Shown: positions 25,644-34,348 of the stretch, in pieces
Numbering within the stretch: the first letter of the stretch is position 1
How the letters are laid out: every line of letters begins with the position of its first letter
DNA from: Clostridia bacterium
GTDB lineage: Bacteria; Bacillota; Peptococcia; DRI-13; UBA5745
Assembly: GCA_018436095.1 (NCBI GenBank)
Contig: JAHDMJ010000013.1
Location: 62,001-126,000 of the forward strand
Direction of reading: 5' to 3'
DNA length: 64,000 bases
Program-made: the position numbers and the translations under genes
Notes under the pieces: generated by a model
The model's input: the letters and a program-made list of their open reading frames with translations, nothing else
Databases searched by the model: none
Told to the model about the DNA's origin: nothing

Positions 25644-27188
25644 ATGGACTTTAAATTTTTTGCCCGCAAGAGAAGACTGGAAGAGAAAATAAAAGAACTG
25701 AACCAGAACCTGGACAGCATAGAGCTTTCCGGCGATTTGGCGGAAGAAATGGCTATCCTGGAGGGTCTGTTTGAAAAAGTGGACCCTATGGTGCTGCGCC
25801 GCATAAGAAACCAGCACAATGAGAAGCTGGAATTCGGCCTGGTTTATTGCGCCGGCATGATTGACAACGAGTATGTTGGAGAAGCCATTATTAAGCCTTT
25901 GACCAGCTCCCAGGGCATTAATTATGATAAGAATCTTACCGATACCATTCTCACCCAGATTGTCTGCAATCACAACGGCATGAAAGCTCAGAAGTATTCT
26001 GAGATTGTGGAGGCCGCTACTTACGGCGACGTAGTCGTGTTGATCCCCGGCAGCAAGGACGCCCTGATCTACAGCACCCAAGGCTTTCCTTTAAGGGGAA
26101 CCGACGAGCCGGAAAATGAGAAAACCCTGGTGGGGCCCAAGGAAGGCTTTGGCGAATCCCTCATCAATAACCTGGCTTTTTTGCACCGCCGCCTGCGGAC
26201 CAATGATTTAAAAATGCAATTCCGTACTTTAGGCAAGCGAACCAGAACCAGCATTTGCCTGTGTTATCTGGACAGCCTGGTAAAACCCGATATCCTCAAA
26301 GAGTTGGAGGAACGTCTGGCTATTATCGACATTGACGGCATTCTGGATTCCAACTACATTCAGGAGTTTATCCGGGATGAGGGCTATTCTCCTTTTCGCA
26401 CCATCGGCACCACGGAAAGGCCTGATGTGGTAACGGGAAAGCTGCTGGAGGGCAGGATCGCTATTTTTGTAGACGGCGCTCCCACGGTGCTGACGCTGCC
26501 TTACTTATTTATGGAGAACTTTGTCAACAGCGAAGACTATTACCTGCCTTTTTATTATGCCACCTTTTCCCGGGTTCTGCGGATATGTGGTTTTATCCTG
26601 GCGGTAACGGTGCCCGCCTTTTATTTGGCAGTGTCGGCTTTTAATCACGAGATGCTGCCTACGCCTTTATTGATCAGCATTGCCCGGGAGCGGCAAAACA
26701 TCCCCTTTCCCATGGCTTTGGAGATTTTCTCCATGCTGCTGGTTTTTGATTTGTTGCGGGAAGCGGGAATCAGGATGCCCACAGTTATCGGCTCGGCCAT
26801 GAGTATCGTGGGCGGCTTGGTTTTGGGGCAGGCTGCAGTGCAGGCCCGGCTGGTCTCTTCGGTACTGATCATTATGGTGGCTCTCACCGGCATCACCGGG
26901 TTATTGGTGCCAAAAATGAATACGTCAATTTTGGTGGTTCGTTACTCCTTGCTGGTGGCCGCCTCTATTATGGGCTTGCCCGGTCTTACTCTGGGCATAG
27001 CTTTTTGGTGGGTTCATCTCCTCAATCTCAGATCTTTTGGCGTAACCCAGATTGAGATAAATATCAACATGAATTACCAGGACCAGAAAGACCTGCTGCT
27101 GAGGGCTCCTTTATGGCGGATGGCCCGGCGGCCCAGAAATATCGCCAAAGACAGCGTCCGTAAAGGCGAGACAAGGAGGCAGTGGTGA
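25644..27188 (+). CDS. Spore germination protein, GerA A-subunit family
   Basis: 514 aa. It is a GerAA/GerBA/GerKA-family protein: a large hydrophilic N-terminal region (about 1-300) with LGKRTRTSICLCYL and FRTIGTTERPDVV segments, then about five membrane helices (about 305-455) including HEMLPTPLLISIARERQNIPFPM, a family hallmark. It sits in the spore inner membrane as part of a germinant receptor. The GerC-type gene starts one base after its stop. Its presence is the main evidence that the organism forms endospores. Confidence 0.92.
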   Translation: MDFKFFARKRRLEEKIKELNQNLDSIELSGDLAEEMAILEGLFEKVDPMVLRRIRNQHNEKLEFGLVYCAGMIDNEYVGEAIIKPLTSSQGINYDKNLTDTILTQIVCNHNGMKAQKYSEIVEAATYGDVVVLIPGSKDALIYSTQGFPLRGTDEPENEKTLVGPKEGFGESLINNLAFLHRRLRTNDLKMQFRTLGKRTRTSICLCYLDSLVKPDILKELEERLAIIDIDGILDSNYIQEFIRDEGYSPFRTIGTTERPDVVTGKLLEGRIAIFVDGAPTVLTLPYLFMENFVNSEDYYLPFYYATFSRVLRICGFILAVTVPAFYLAVSAFNHEMLPTPLLISIARERQNIPFPMALEIFSMLLVFDLLREAGIRMPTVIGSAMSIVGGLVLGQAAVQARLVSSVLIIMVALTGITGLLVPKMNTSILVVRYSLLVAASIMGLPGLTLGIAFWWVHLLNLRSFGVTQIEININMNYQDQKDLLLRAPLWRMARRPRNIAKDSVRKGETRRQW

Positions 27189-27189
27189 G

Positions 27190-28401
27190 ATGAAAGCAGC
27201 GGGGCGACTGATCTTATTTGCTGTTTTAGCTTTATTGCTTTCCGGCTGCACCAACTACCTGGATCTCAACAGATTGGAGATCGTAGCCGGTATTGCTATA
27301 GATAGGAATGAAGAAGGCTATAATGTAGCGTTAGAACTGCTGAACCTGACGGAAACAGACCCGGAAGGAGCTTTAGCCTTTCAGGTGGCGGAGTTTAGCG
27401 GGCAAACCATACCTGCCGCCATGGAAAATGCTAAGGGGAGGCTGACCAAAGAGTTGTATTTCGGTAACCTGCAAACCATCGTTATCAGCCGGCAAATTGC
27501 CGAAGAAGAGGGTGTCGCCAGTATATTGGATTGGTTTATGCGGGACAGCGGGCTGCGGGAAACCAGTATGGTAGTGCTGTCTACTGCCGAAACAGCCAAG
27601 GAGGTTTTGGAGGCTAAAGGGGAGGATATGGCCATAGCCGCCTTTGCTATTGAGGCTATTGTCAATCCGCCGGAAAAAGAGGTGTTTCAGGTTCGGGACA
27701 CAATGCTTTACCGTGTTTATAATGCTATCCATATAGAAGGAAAAAATATAGTGTTAATGGCTTTCGGTGTCAATGGTTCCGGTGAAAAGGCTAAAGATGC
27801 GCAGGATCAGGGGAGCGGTGAGGAAAAGGCCGGGGCAGAAACCGAAGGGGATTCTGCCGGCCAAGAAGAGCCGGTTTTAGGGGTTTCCGGAATAGGACTT
27901 TTTAACGGAGACCGGCTGGTGGGTTTTTTGCCTCAGGAGAACTTAAATGCTTTATTGGTCTTGAGGGAAAAAGGGATGCAGCAGACCTTTGCTTTTCCCG
28001 TATCTCAAGGAGGCGGCTACGCTACCTTTCGGGTCAGCAGAATCAAAAGTGAACGCCATATGAAAGAGACAGGAGGCGGGCTGACGCTTTGTTTTGACGT
28101 TAAAGCCACGGGCCTGCTGATTCAGGCTCCGCCCGGGCTGGACATGTCCCAAAGGGATGCTATAGAAAGCTTGCAGCAGGACGCTACGGCTTTCATGAAG
28201 GAATACCTGCTGACTACGGCGGAATACATTTGCCGGGAGCTGAAAGTAGACGCTATCGATGCCGGCTATGAGGTTTACAAAATGGATGGCCGTCTCTGGC
28301 AGGAAATAAAAGGGGATTGGGACCGGCTGTTGCCTCAGTTGCCTATCGAGATCAATATGGAGCTTCATATTGCGGGAACCGGCGCCTACAAAGCCTCATA
28401 A
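27190..28401 (+). CDS. Spore germination lipoprotein, Ger(x)C family
   Basis: 403 aa. A lipoprotein signal (LALLLSGCTNYLDLNRLEIV) carries the usual conserved start of GerC proteins with the lipidated cysteine. Domain 1 covers about 25-190 and the C-terminal domain about 235-395. Between them lies a charged, glycine-rich insert (about 200-235) rich in E, G and K that looks like a flexible linker. It anchors on the outer face of the spore inner membrane with the A and B subunits. Confidence 0.9.
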   Translation: MKAAGRLILFAVLALLLSGCTNYLDLNRLEIVAGIAIDRNEEGYNVALELLNLTETDPEGALAFQVAEFSGQTIPAAMENAKGRLTKELYFGNLQTIVISRQIAEEEGVASILDWFMRDSGLRETSMVVLSTAETAKEVLEAKGEDMAIAAFAIEAIVNPPEKEVFQVRDTMLYRVYNAIHIEGKNIVLMAFGVNGSGEKAKDAQDQGSGEEKAGAETEGDSAGQEEPVLGVSGIGLFNGDRLVGFLPQENLNALLVLREKGMQQTFAFPVSQGGGYATFRVSRIKSERHMKETGGGLTLCFDVKATGLLIQAPPGLDMSQRDAIESLQQDATAFMKEYLLTTAEYICRELKVDAIDAGYEVYKMDGRLWQEIKGDWDRLLPQLPIEINMELHIAGTGAYKAS

Positions 28402-28414
28402 TAAGGAGACGATT

Positions 28415-28624
28415 ATGGAATACGTCGTATTGATTGTCTTTTATCTGGTAATCCTGATTTTTGACTTTATGCCGGAAAGAAAGAGCCGGGGCAGAACAAA
28501 CGATATCCTTTACTTGACGGTAGCTTTATGCAGCCTGCTGCTGATCATTCTCTTTCTGGCCTTGCCGGAAAGCTTCCGCTTGTCTACCGCATTGCGCATG
28601 TTTTTGCCCTATATCCAATCCTAA
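28415..28624 (+). CDS. Small two-helix membrane protein in the germination operon
   Basis: 69 aa from ATG 28415 (ATAAGGAG upstream). Two hydrophobic segments (about 3-17 and 30-50) are separated by a basic loop (PERKSRGRTND). It lies between the C- and B-subunit genes with short gaps. Small two-helix proteins of this kind (GerD-subunit type) accompany some GerA-family operons and modulate receptor activity; the equivalence is inferred from size and location only. Confidence 0.65.
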   Translation: MEYVVLIVFYLVILIFDFMPERKSRGRTNDILYLTVALCSLLLIILFLALPESFRLSTALRMFLPYIQS

Positions 28625-28643
28625 GGGATGTTGAAAGGAAGGT

Positions 28644-29750
28644 ATGGCAGTTTTGGCTACTAAGCAGATCACCAGACATCAGGCTATTTCCCTGATTGCG
28701 TTATTTATATTTGGCAATAACGTAATGATTGGCGTTAATTCTATTACCGGCAAGGATAGCTGGCTGGCTGTAATAGGGGCTGCAATTCTATGTATTCCCA
28801 TATTGATGATGTACGGCCGCATTCTCTCTTTAAATCCGGAGCAGGGTTTTTTTGATATTATTTTTAAATTATGGGGAAAAGCTTTTGGCACGGTGGCTAC
28901 TCTGCTGATGGTCTGGTTTTCCCTGCATTCCGGCGCCTTGACCTTCCGCTCCTTATACGAATTCATTATTGGCAATACCTTGACGGATCCGCCTTATCTC
29001 CTCTTTCCTATGATTTTGCTGTTGATCGGACTGTATTTGATCCGGGGAGGCTTGAGTGTACTGGGCAAATGGTCGGTCAGCCTTGTGGTCTACATTTTCC
29101 TATTAGCTTTGTTGACGGCCATACTTTCTTTAAAAATGATCGATCCGGAATATTTGCAGCCGGTTTTGCGCCATTCCGTCAAAGACATGGCCATAGGCAC
29201 GACGCAGATTATGTCCTTTCCCTTTTTAGAAACGGTGATTCTCTTGCCCATTGTCTCTACCGTAAAATGCGATGGCCGCTATATCTCCGTTTTGCTGAAG
29301 GGATTGCTTTTAGCCATGCCCATCATGATTTATGTCACCTTGCGCAATACCCTGATTTTAGGGGAGCCCCTGATGGATATTGTTTATTATCCCACCTTTA
29401 CGGCGGTGCAAACGCTGCACATCGGCGGATTTCTTACCAGAATTGAGGAAAGCATATCCACTTACATGATCCTGACCTGCCTGACGAAAATCGCTGTTTG
29501 CCTGGGCATGGCAGCCAATGGAGTAGCCAGGATATCCAGTTTGCCGGAACCGGAAAAAATAGCCGCTCCCATGGGCTTGCTGCTGTTTGCCATCAGCCTT
29601 TTAGCAGTCAGGAATATGGGGGAATTGATAATGTTTATAAAATATTATCCCATGTATACGGTGACTTTTCAGTTGCTTATTCCCCTTGCGCTTTGGCTTA
29701 CGGCGGAGTGGAAAAACCGCCGCCAGAAAAAAGCCGGACTGCCCTCTTGA
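28644..29750 (+). CDS. Spore germination permease, GerA B-subunit family
   Basis: 368 aa with about ten hydrophobic helices. The N-terminal ITRHQAISLIALFIFGNNVM and the helix-2 region match GerAB-type members of the amino-acid/polyamine transporter superfamily. In characterised receptors the B subunit binds the germinant, often an amino acid. The gene order here is A, C, small protein, B. A weak AAGGAAGG precedes the ATG. Confidence 0.9.
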   Translation: MAVLATKQITRHQAISLIALFIFGNNVMIGVNSITGKDSWLAVIGAAILCIPILMMYGRILSLNPEQGFFDIIFKLWGKAFGTVATLLMVWFSLHSGALTFRSLYEFIIGNTLTDPPYLLFPMILLLIGLYLIRGGLSVLGKWSVSLVVYIFLLALLTAILSLKMIDPEYLQPVLRHSVKDMAIGTTQIMSFPFLETVILLPIVSTVKCDGRYISVLLKGLLLAMPIMIYVTLRNTLILGEPLMDIVYYPTFTAVQTLHIGGFLTRIEESISTYMILTCLTKIAVCLGMAANGVARISSLPEPEKIAAPMGLLLFAISLLAVRNMGELIMFIKYYPMYTVTFQLLIPLALWLTAEWKNRRQKKAGLPS

Positions 29751-29842
29751 GCTTTATTCCGCCAAATAATCCAGAAGATTTTCCCCGTTTTTTGTGTTAT
29801 GATTAATTATTGAAGAATAATAAGGCGAAGAAGGGGAGAAAA

Positions 29843-31009
29843 TTGATCAACATAAAAAAAGAAAAATTAACGGCCCTCTTGGGCTATTTTGCTATGGTTC
29901 TCTTTTCGGTTTTGTTTATTGTCATCGGCAATAAGGTGGCTGTAGGCGAGCAGAAGTTTTTTGCCCGGGACGATGGTGCGGAGATCCTGGCGGCAAAAGT
30001 AGATAAGGTTATTAGCCGTGAGGAAGACCGGCAGGACATGGGCAGTGTGGAGCGGGTTACAGTGACTATCGATTTTGAGGCCACCGTAATCCGGGGTGAA
30101 CATAAGGGTATGCAGCTTCAGGCCCAGCAGATCAACGACAGTTTTATGGCAGTGGGCTATAAAGAGGTGGAAGCGGGAGATAAGCTCCTTCTCTACGGCT
30201 ATGACGACGGCCAGGAAACCCATTGGCTGATGCATGAGTATCTCCGTTCCGATGCGTTGATTGTTCTGGCCGCTGTCTTTATTGTGCTGCTTTTGCTTTA
30301 CGGCCGCAAAAAAGGCTTTCATTCCGTTTTGGCCTTAGGCTTCACCTGCTTGAGTATTTTTCTCGTATTTATTCCGGCAATTCTTTCAGGCAAGAATATT
30401 TATGCCGCCTCTTTCATTCTGATGGCCTTTATTACGGTAATGACCTTGACCCTGGTCAACGGCTTCAATCGCAAAAGCCTGTCGGCAGGCATCGGCTTAT
30501 TTGGCGGCTTGGCTGCCGCCGCCCTTGTGTTTGGGCTGGCGGATATTTTCTTAAAGCTGTCGGGCTACGTCAGTGAAGAGTCCATATACCTGGCCTATGT
30601 CAATCCGGCTAATCCCATAGATCTAAAAGCTATTTTATTTGCCGGCATTCTGCTTGGCGCTTTGGGTGCCGTCATGGACGTTGCGGTATCCATCGCCGCT
30701 TCCTTACAGGAAGTCCATGATTCAGCGGAGAATCCCACTTTTGCTTCTCTGATGCAATCCGGGCTGAATATCGGCCAGGATATGCTGGGCACCATGATGA
30801 ATACGCTGGTGCTGGCCTATATCGGCAGCTCCCTTTCCTTGGTGCTGATTCTCATTGTTTATAGCAATTCCCTGCTGGAGTTGTTCAATAAAGAAATGAT
30901 TGTAGTGGAAGTGCTGCAATCCCTGGCCGGCAGCGTGGGACTTTTGGCGGCTATACCGCTGACGACCTTAGTTTCTTCTTATATATATATTCACAAACGA
31001 AAATCCTAG
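29843..31009 (+). CDS. YibE/F-like multipass membrane protein
   Basis: 388 aa from TTG 29843, chosen because AAGGGGAG lies 7 bp upstream; an in-frame TTG at 29810 has no such site. It has one N-terminal helix, an extracytoplasmic beta-rich segment (about 40-140), then seven or so helices with the YibE/F hallmark GAVMDVAVSIAASLQEV (about residue 280). The function of the family is not known with certainty. It lies 26 bp before the AmmeMemoRadiSam fusion gene and probably shares its transcript. Confidence 0.83.
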   Translation: MINIKKEKLTALLGYFAMVLFSVLFIVIGNKVAVGEQKFFARDDGAEILAAKVDKVISREEDRQDMGSVERVTVTIDFEATVIRGEHKGMQLQAQQINDSFMAVGYKEVEAGDKLLLYGYDDGQETHWLMHEYLRSDALIVLAAVFIVLLLLYGRKKGFHSVLALGFTCLSIFLVFIPAILSGKNIYAASFILMAFITVMTLTLVNGFNRKSLSAGIGLFGGLAAAALVFGLADIFLKLSGYVSEESIYLAYVNPANPIDLKAILFAGILLGALGAVMDVAVSIAASLQEVHDSAENPTFASLMQSGLNIGQDMLGTMMNTLVLAYIGSSLSLVLILIVYSNSLLELFNKEMIVVEVLQSLAGSVGLLAAIPLTTLVSSYIYIHKRKS

Positions 31010-31035
31010 ATGATGCTGAAGAAAGGGGGAGGACC

Positions 31036-32505
31036 ATGACTGTTGTATCCGCATATGCCGTACCCCATCCGCCTCTGATTTTGCCGGAGGTGGGCAAAGG
31101 CCAGGAGAAGCTGATCAAGGACACGGTAGCTGCCTATGAGGAAGCCGCCCGGCATATGGCCCTTATGCAGCCGGAAACCGTGGTGCTGCTGTCTCCCCAT
31201 GCCACTATGTATGCCGACTATTTTCATATCTCACCCGGGGCCGGCGCCAAAGGCGATATGAGAGCTTTCGGAGCCAAGGGGCCCGAAACAAAGGTGATTT
31301 ACGATCAGGAGTTTGTAGGTGCTCTGGAAGCTCTGGCATCAAGAGCGGGTTTGCCCGCCGGCACCCTGGGAGAAAGGGAGAGAAGCCTGGACCACGGCAG
31401 CGTTGTACCTTTGCGGTTTTTTCAGCAGGCTTATGCGGATTTTCAGGTGGTGCGCATTGGGGTATCCGGCTTATCGGCCCCAGAGCATTACCGGCTGGGC
31501 CAGTATATCGCTGCAGTTGCCGGGGAGCTGAACCGCTCGGCAGCCATCATTGCCAGCGGTGATTTATCCCATCGTTTAAAAAGTGACGGACCCTACGGTT
31601 TTGCTCCGGAAGGTGCGGAGTTTGACCGCCGTCTCATGACAGCTCTGGAAAGGGCGGATTTTTTGGAGCTGCTGCGTTTTGACCCCGACTTTTGTGAGGC
31701 CGCCGGGGAATGCGGTCTGCGCAGCTTCGTAATTATGGCGGGAGCCTTTGACGGCCGCCGGGTGAAGGCCCGCCGTCTTTCCTATGAAGGCCCCTTCGGC
31801 GTAGGCTATGGCCTTTGCCTTTTTGAAGGGGACCCGTCCGATTCAAGCCCTTCTGCTGCAAGCCCTTCTGCTGCAAGTCCTTCTGATCCAAGCCGGCTTG
31901 ACCCCAGCAGGCAATTTCTCTCTATTTATGAGGAAGAAGAGCAAGGGGCACTGGCAGCAATCCGGGAGCAAGAGGACGTCTATGTCCGTACCGCCAGATA
32001 TGCTATAGAGCAGTATGTGGGACAGCGAAAGCGGCTGCGGGGCAGGGGCGACTTGCCGCCGGCCTTGGCGGCTGCTTTGACTGCGGAGATGGAAGGGAGC
32101 CGGGCCGGTACTTTTGTTTCCCTGAAGAAAAACGGTCGGCTCCGGGGCTGCATCGGTACTATCGGGCCCACCCGGCCTACGCTCCTTGAGGAAATTCTGC
32201 ATAATGCGGTCAGCGCCTGTGCTGAAGATCCCCGCTTTGATCCCGTAGAAGAACAGGAGCTGTCTCAGCTAGTTATCAATGTGGATGTTTTAGGCGAGCC
32301 TGAGCCAATTGAGACCATGGCCCAGCTGGATGTGCGCCGCTATGGCGTTATCGTCAGCCAGGGTTTGCGGCGGGGGCTGCTTTTGCCGGACTTACCCGGT
32401 GTAGATACTCCGGCCAGGCAAGTGGAGATCGCCCTGCAAAAAGCAGGCATCAAGGAGGGTCAACCTTACAAGATGGAACGCTTTGAGGTGATCCGGCATA
32501 AGTAA
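31036..32505 (+). CDS. AmmeMemoRadiSam system protein B fused to protein A (MEMO1-like + AMMECR1)
   Basis: 489 aa in one chain. Domain 1 (about 1-265) is the MEMO/LigB-like fold with VPHPPLI (H11), LSPHA, a DHG segment and ASGDLSHRL, the histidines used for metal binding in extradiol-dioxygenase relatives. A low-complexity linker (about 272-295) is coded by 15-bp tandem repeats (SPSAA twice, then SPSDP). Domain 2 (about 300-489) is AMMECR1, with the invariant LRGCIGTI near residue 370. The biochemical role of this trio is still unknown. The partner radical SAM enzyme follows 509 bp downstream, beyond a repeat element. Confidence 0.9.
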   Translation: MTVVSAYAVPHPPLILPEVGKGQEKLIKDTVAAYEEAARHMALMQPETVVLLSPHATMYADYFHISPGAGAKGDMRAFGAKGPETKVIYDQEFVGALEALASRAGLPAGTLGERERSLDHGSVVPLRFFQQAYADFQVVRIGVSGLSAPEHYRLGQYIAAVAGELNRSAAIIASGDLSHRLKSDGPYGFAPEGAEFDRRLMTALERADFLELLRFDPDFCEAAGECGLRSFVIMAGAFDGRRVKARRLSYEGPFGVGYGLCLFEGDPSDSSPSAASPSAASPSDPSRLDPSRQFLSIYEEEEQGALAAIREQEDVYVRTARYAIEQYVGQRKRLRGRGDLPPALAAALTAEMEGSRAGTFVSLKKNGRLRGCIGTIGPTRPTLLEEILHNAVSACAEDPRFDPVEEQELSQLVINVDVLGEPEPIETMAQLDVRRYGVIVSQGLRRGLLLPDLPGVDTPARQVEIALQKAGIKEGQPYKMERFEVIRHK

Positions 32506-32549
32506 TGCAGCCGCCGATTGGCCCGGCCGCATCGCCATGTTGCAGGCAG

Positions 32550-32890
32550 TGACCCCAGGGGGTAGAGCCCCCATGGCGGAGTAGTGCCCAATGGCGAGGT
32601 AGAGCCGGCCTTCTGTGCAAATCCGGGCGATTCCGCGCTGGGGGCAGTGAATGTGCAAATTTTTCGTTTGTATGCGGTTTTGGGCAGCCGCTTGTGCAAT
32701 TTTTTCGTTTGTGAGTGATTTGCAACCCCTCTCGGAAGGAATTTAAGCCCATTTTAGGTCAAATTTGTTCAATTCTTTCGTTTATGTATGGATTCCCTCT
32801 CTGCATTTCACACACAAACGCAATTTTTGCTCACCCGGCCCCGCCGATTTTCACACAAACGCAATTTTTGCACAGGCGGGAGATCACTGC
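32550..32890. repeat. Intergenic inverted-repeat element, copy B
   Basis: The left end is TGACCCC (32550-32556). Left arms GTGCAAATTTTTCGTTTGT (32653-32671) and a near-identical copy (32694-32712) are 41 bp apart; right arms ACAAACGCAATTTTTGCTC (32814-32832) and ...GCAC (32855-32873) are also 41 bp apart and inverted. A degenerate extra arm lies at 32767-32785. The core at 32743-32769 resembles that of copy D. The right end is less clear (ATCACTGCC, 32883-32891). The 509-bp gap between the AmmeMemoRadiSam genes holds this element and no convincing gene. Confidence 0.75.
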
Positions 32891-33014
32891 CGCCGTCAGC
32901 ACTGTTGCTGCCCGGCGGACGGCTCATGGCGCACCGCCTTTTTTACCTGATAGTATACAGGCAAATCTTGTTTGCAAAGATGTTTTTTGATGCTTTCACC
33001 GTAAGGAGGGGGCC

Positions 33015-33926
33015 ATGGTTGATCAAAATAGCCAAGGGATAGCCGGGAATGCCGCAGTTTGCCGGATTTGTCCCCACCATTGCCGGCTGCAGCCGGGGGA
33101 TACGGGTAAATGCGGGGCCAGAAGCAACCGCCAAGGCCGAGTGGCCAGCGACAGCTATGGGGTGATCACGGCTTTAGCCTTGGATCCCATAGAAAAAAAG
33201 CCGCTGTATCATTTTTATCCCGGCAGCCGTATTTTGTCTGCCGGCAGTTTTGGCTGCAATCTTCGCTGTCCCTTTTGCCAAAACAGCCATATTGCCATGG
33301 CCGGTGCCGGCGCCTTTAACGGTACCGGAGCCGGTGACATGCAACCCGGCAAGCCGGGGCAGAGAGCGGCGGCGGACCGGATAAAGCCGGAGGAGCTGGT
33401 GGCGGCGGCCCTGGCCGAAAAGAACCGGGGCAATATAGGCCTGGCCTACACCTACAACGAGCCTTTGGTGGGCTATGAGTTTGTCCTGGACTGCGCCAAG
33501 CTGGCGACGGCGGCAGGGTTAAAAAACGTGCTGGTCAGCAACGGCTATGTTTGCCGGCAGCCCCTGGAAGAACTGCTGCCCTATATACAGGCCATGAATA
33601 TCGATTTGAAGGGTTTCACACCGGAGTATTACGCCAAGCTGGGAGGCGATCTGGAGGCGGTAAAGGCAACCATCAAGAGGGCTGCCACCACTTGTCATGT
33701 GGAGGTTACCACCCTGATTGTGCCGGGGGAAAACGACAGTGAGGCGGAAATGATGGCAATGGCGGCCTGGTTGGCGTCTATTGATAAAGCAATCCCCTAT
33801 CACGTCAGCCGGTTTTTTCCCCATTGGCAAATGAAAGACCGGGGGCCCACGCCGGTGGAAAAGGTCTATGCTTTAGCGGCAACGGCCCGGCGTTATTTGA
33901 CTTACGTATATGAAGGCAACTGCTGA
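33015..33926 (+). CDS. AmmeMemoRadiSam system radical SAM enzyme
   Basis: 303 aa. The radical SAM cluster motif is C81-x3-C85-x2-C88 (CNLRCPFC). An N-terminal cysteine set C16, C19, C23, C33 (CRICPHHC...GKCG) is typical of this family and of pyruvate-formate-lyase-activase relatives. Family landmarks include PIEKKPLYHFYPGS, TYNEPLV and NIDLKGF. A loop at about 97-118 (GAGAFNGTGAGDMQPGK) is a low-complexity insertion. AAGGAGGGGG precedes ATG 33015. It probably acts with the upstream B-A fusion. Confidence 0.9.
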   Translation: MVDQNSQGIAGNAAVCRICPHHCRLQPGDTGKCGARSNRQGRVASDSYGVITALALDPIEKKPLYHFYPGSRILSAGSFGCNLRCPFCQNSHIAMAGAGAFNGTGAGDMQPGKPGQRAAADRIKPEELVAAALAEKNRGNIGLAYTYNEPLVGYEFVLDCAKLATAAGLKNVLVSNGYVCRQPLEELLPYIQAMNIDLKGFTPEYYAKLGGDLEAVKATIKRAATTCHVEVTTLIVPGENDSEAEMMAMAAWLASIDKAIPYHVSRFFPHWQMKDRGPTPVEKVYALAATARRYLTYVYEGNC

Positions 33927-33951
33927 CTGAGGCTGTGGCCAAAGTTGTGGT

Positions 33952-34140
33952 TGAATGTACGAAAACGGGGGCTGCGGTTGCTCTGGAGCAGGGAGTACAA
34001 AACTTCGAATGTACAAAAACCGAGGTATTATGTTCTTATTAGGAACCGCGCCTGCCCAAAAGAGCGTTTATAAGCCAAAACTGTATAAAAATCGAAGTTG
34101 TGGGCAAAAAAGCCATAATAGTTCAATTTTTGTACATTGG
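33952..34140. repeat. Degenerate intergenic repeat element, copy C
   Basis: Three direct copies of TGTAYRAAAAYCGRRG are seen at about 33956, 34010 and 34083, with an inverted unit CAATTTTTGTACAT at 34125-34138. AATGTACAAAAA (34009-34020) pairs exactly with TTTTTGTACATT. The inverted unit differs by one base from CAATTTTTGCACA in copy B. Spacing is less regular than in A, B and D, so membership in the same family is tentative. Beyond it, 34141-34263 shows nothing clear. Confidence 0.5.
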
Positions 34141-34263
34141 CGCCTCTGTCACGGGTCATAGGTCACTTTCTGAGAGGCACTTTCCTGCCAAAGAGCATTT
34201 TCCTGCTAATGGAGGCTAAGCGGGCAAAAGACTTGCTTGACCTTCTACCCATAACTTTGGCTG

Positions 34264-34292
34264 TGGACAGCTATTCCTAAAAATGATATGAT
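34264..34292 (+). promoter_or_regulatory. Promoter of the iorAB operon
   Basis: TGGACA (34264-34269), 17-bp spacer, TATGAT (34287-34292), each one base from consensus, 57 bp before the iorA ATG. Confidence 0.65.
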
Positions 34293-34348
34293 TCTTAACA
34301 AATAGTTTTAACCCAGTTTTGACGGGGCAGGGAGGTTTATTAAACAGC

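Noticed and set aside
32788-33042. Open frames in the gap before the radical SAM gene
   Set aside because: They run across the inverted arms of element B and into the start of the next gene in another frame; no coding signature.
33955-34161. 68-aa open frame with repeated YKNR motifs
   Set aside because: The repetition comes from the DNA repeat units of element C, there is no ribosome site, and the inverted unit shows it is a nucleotide-level repeat.
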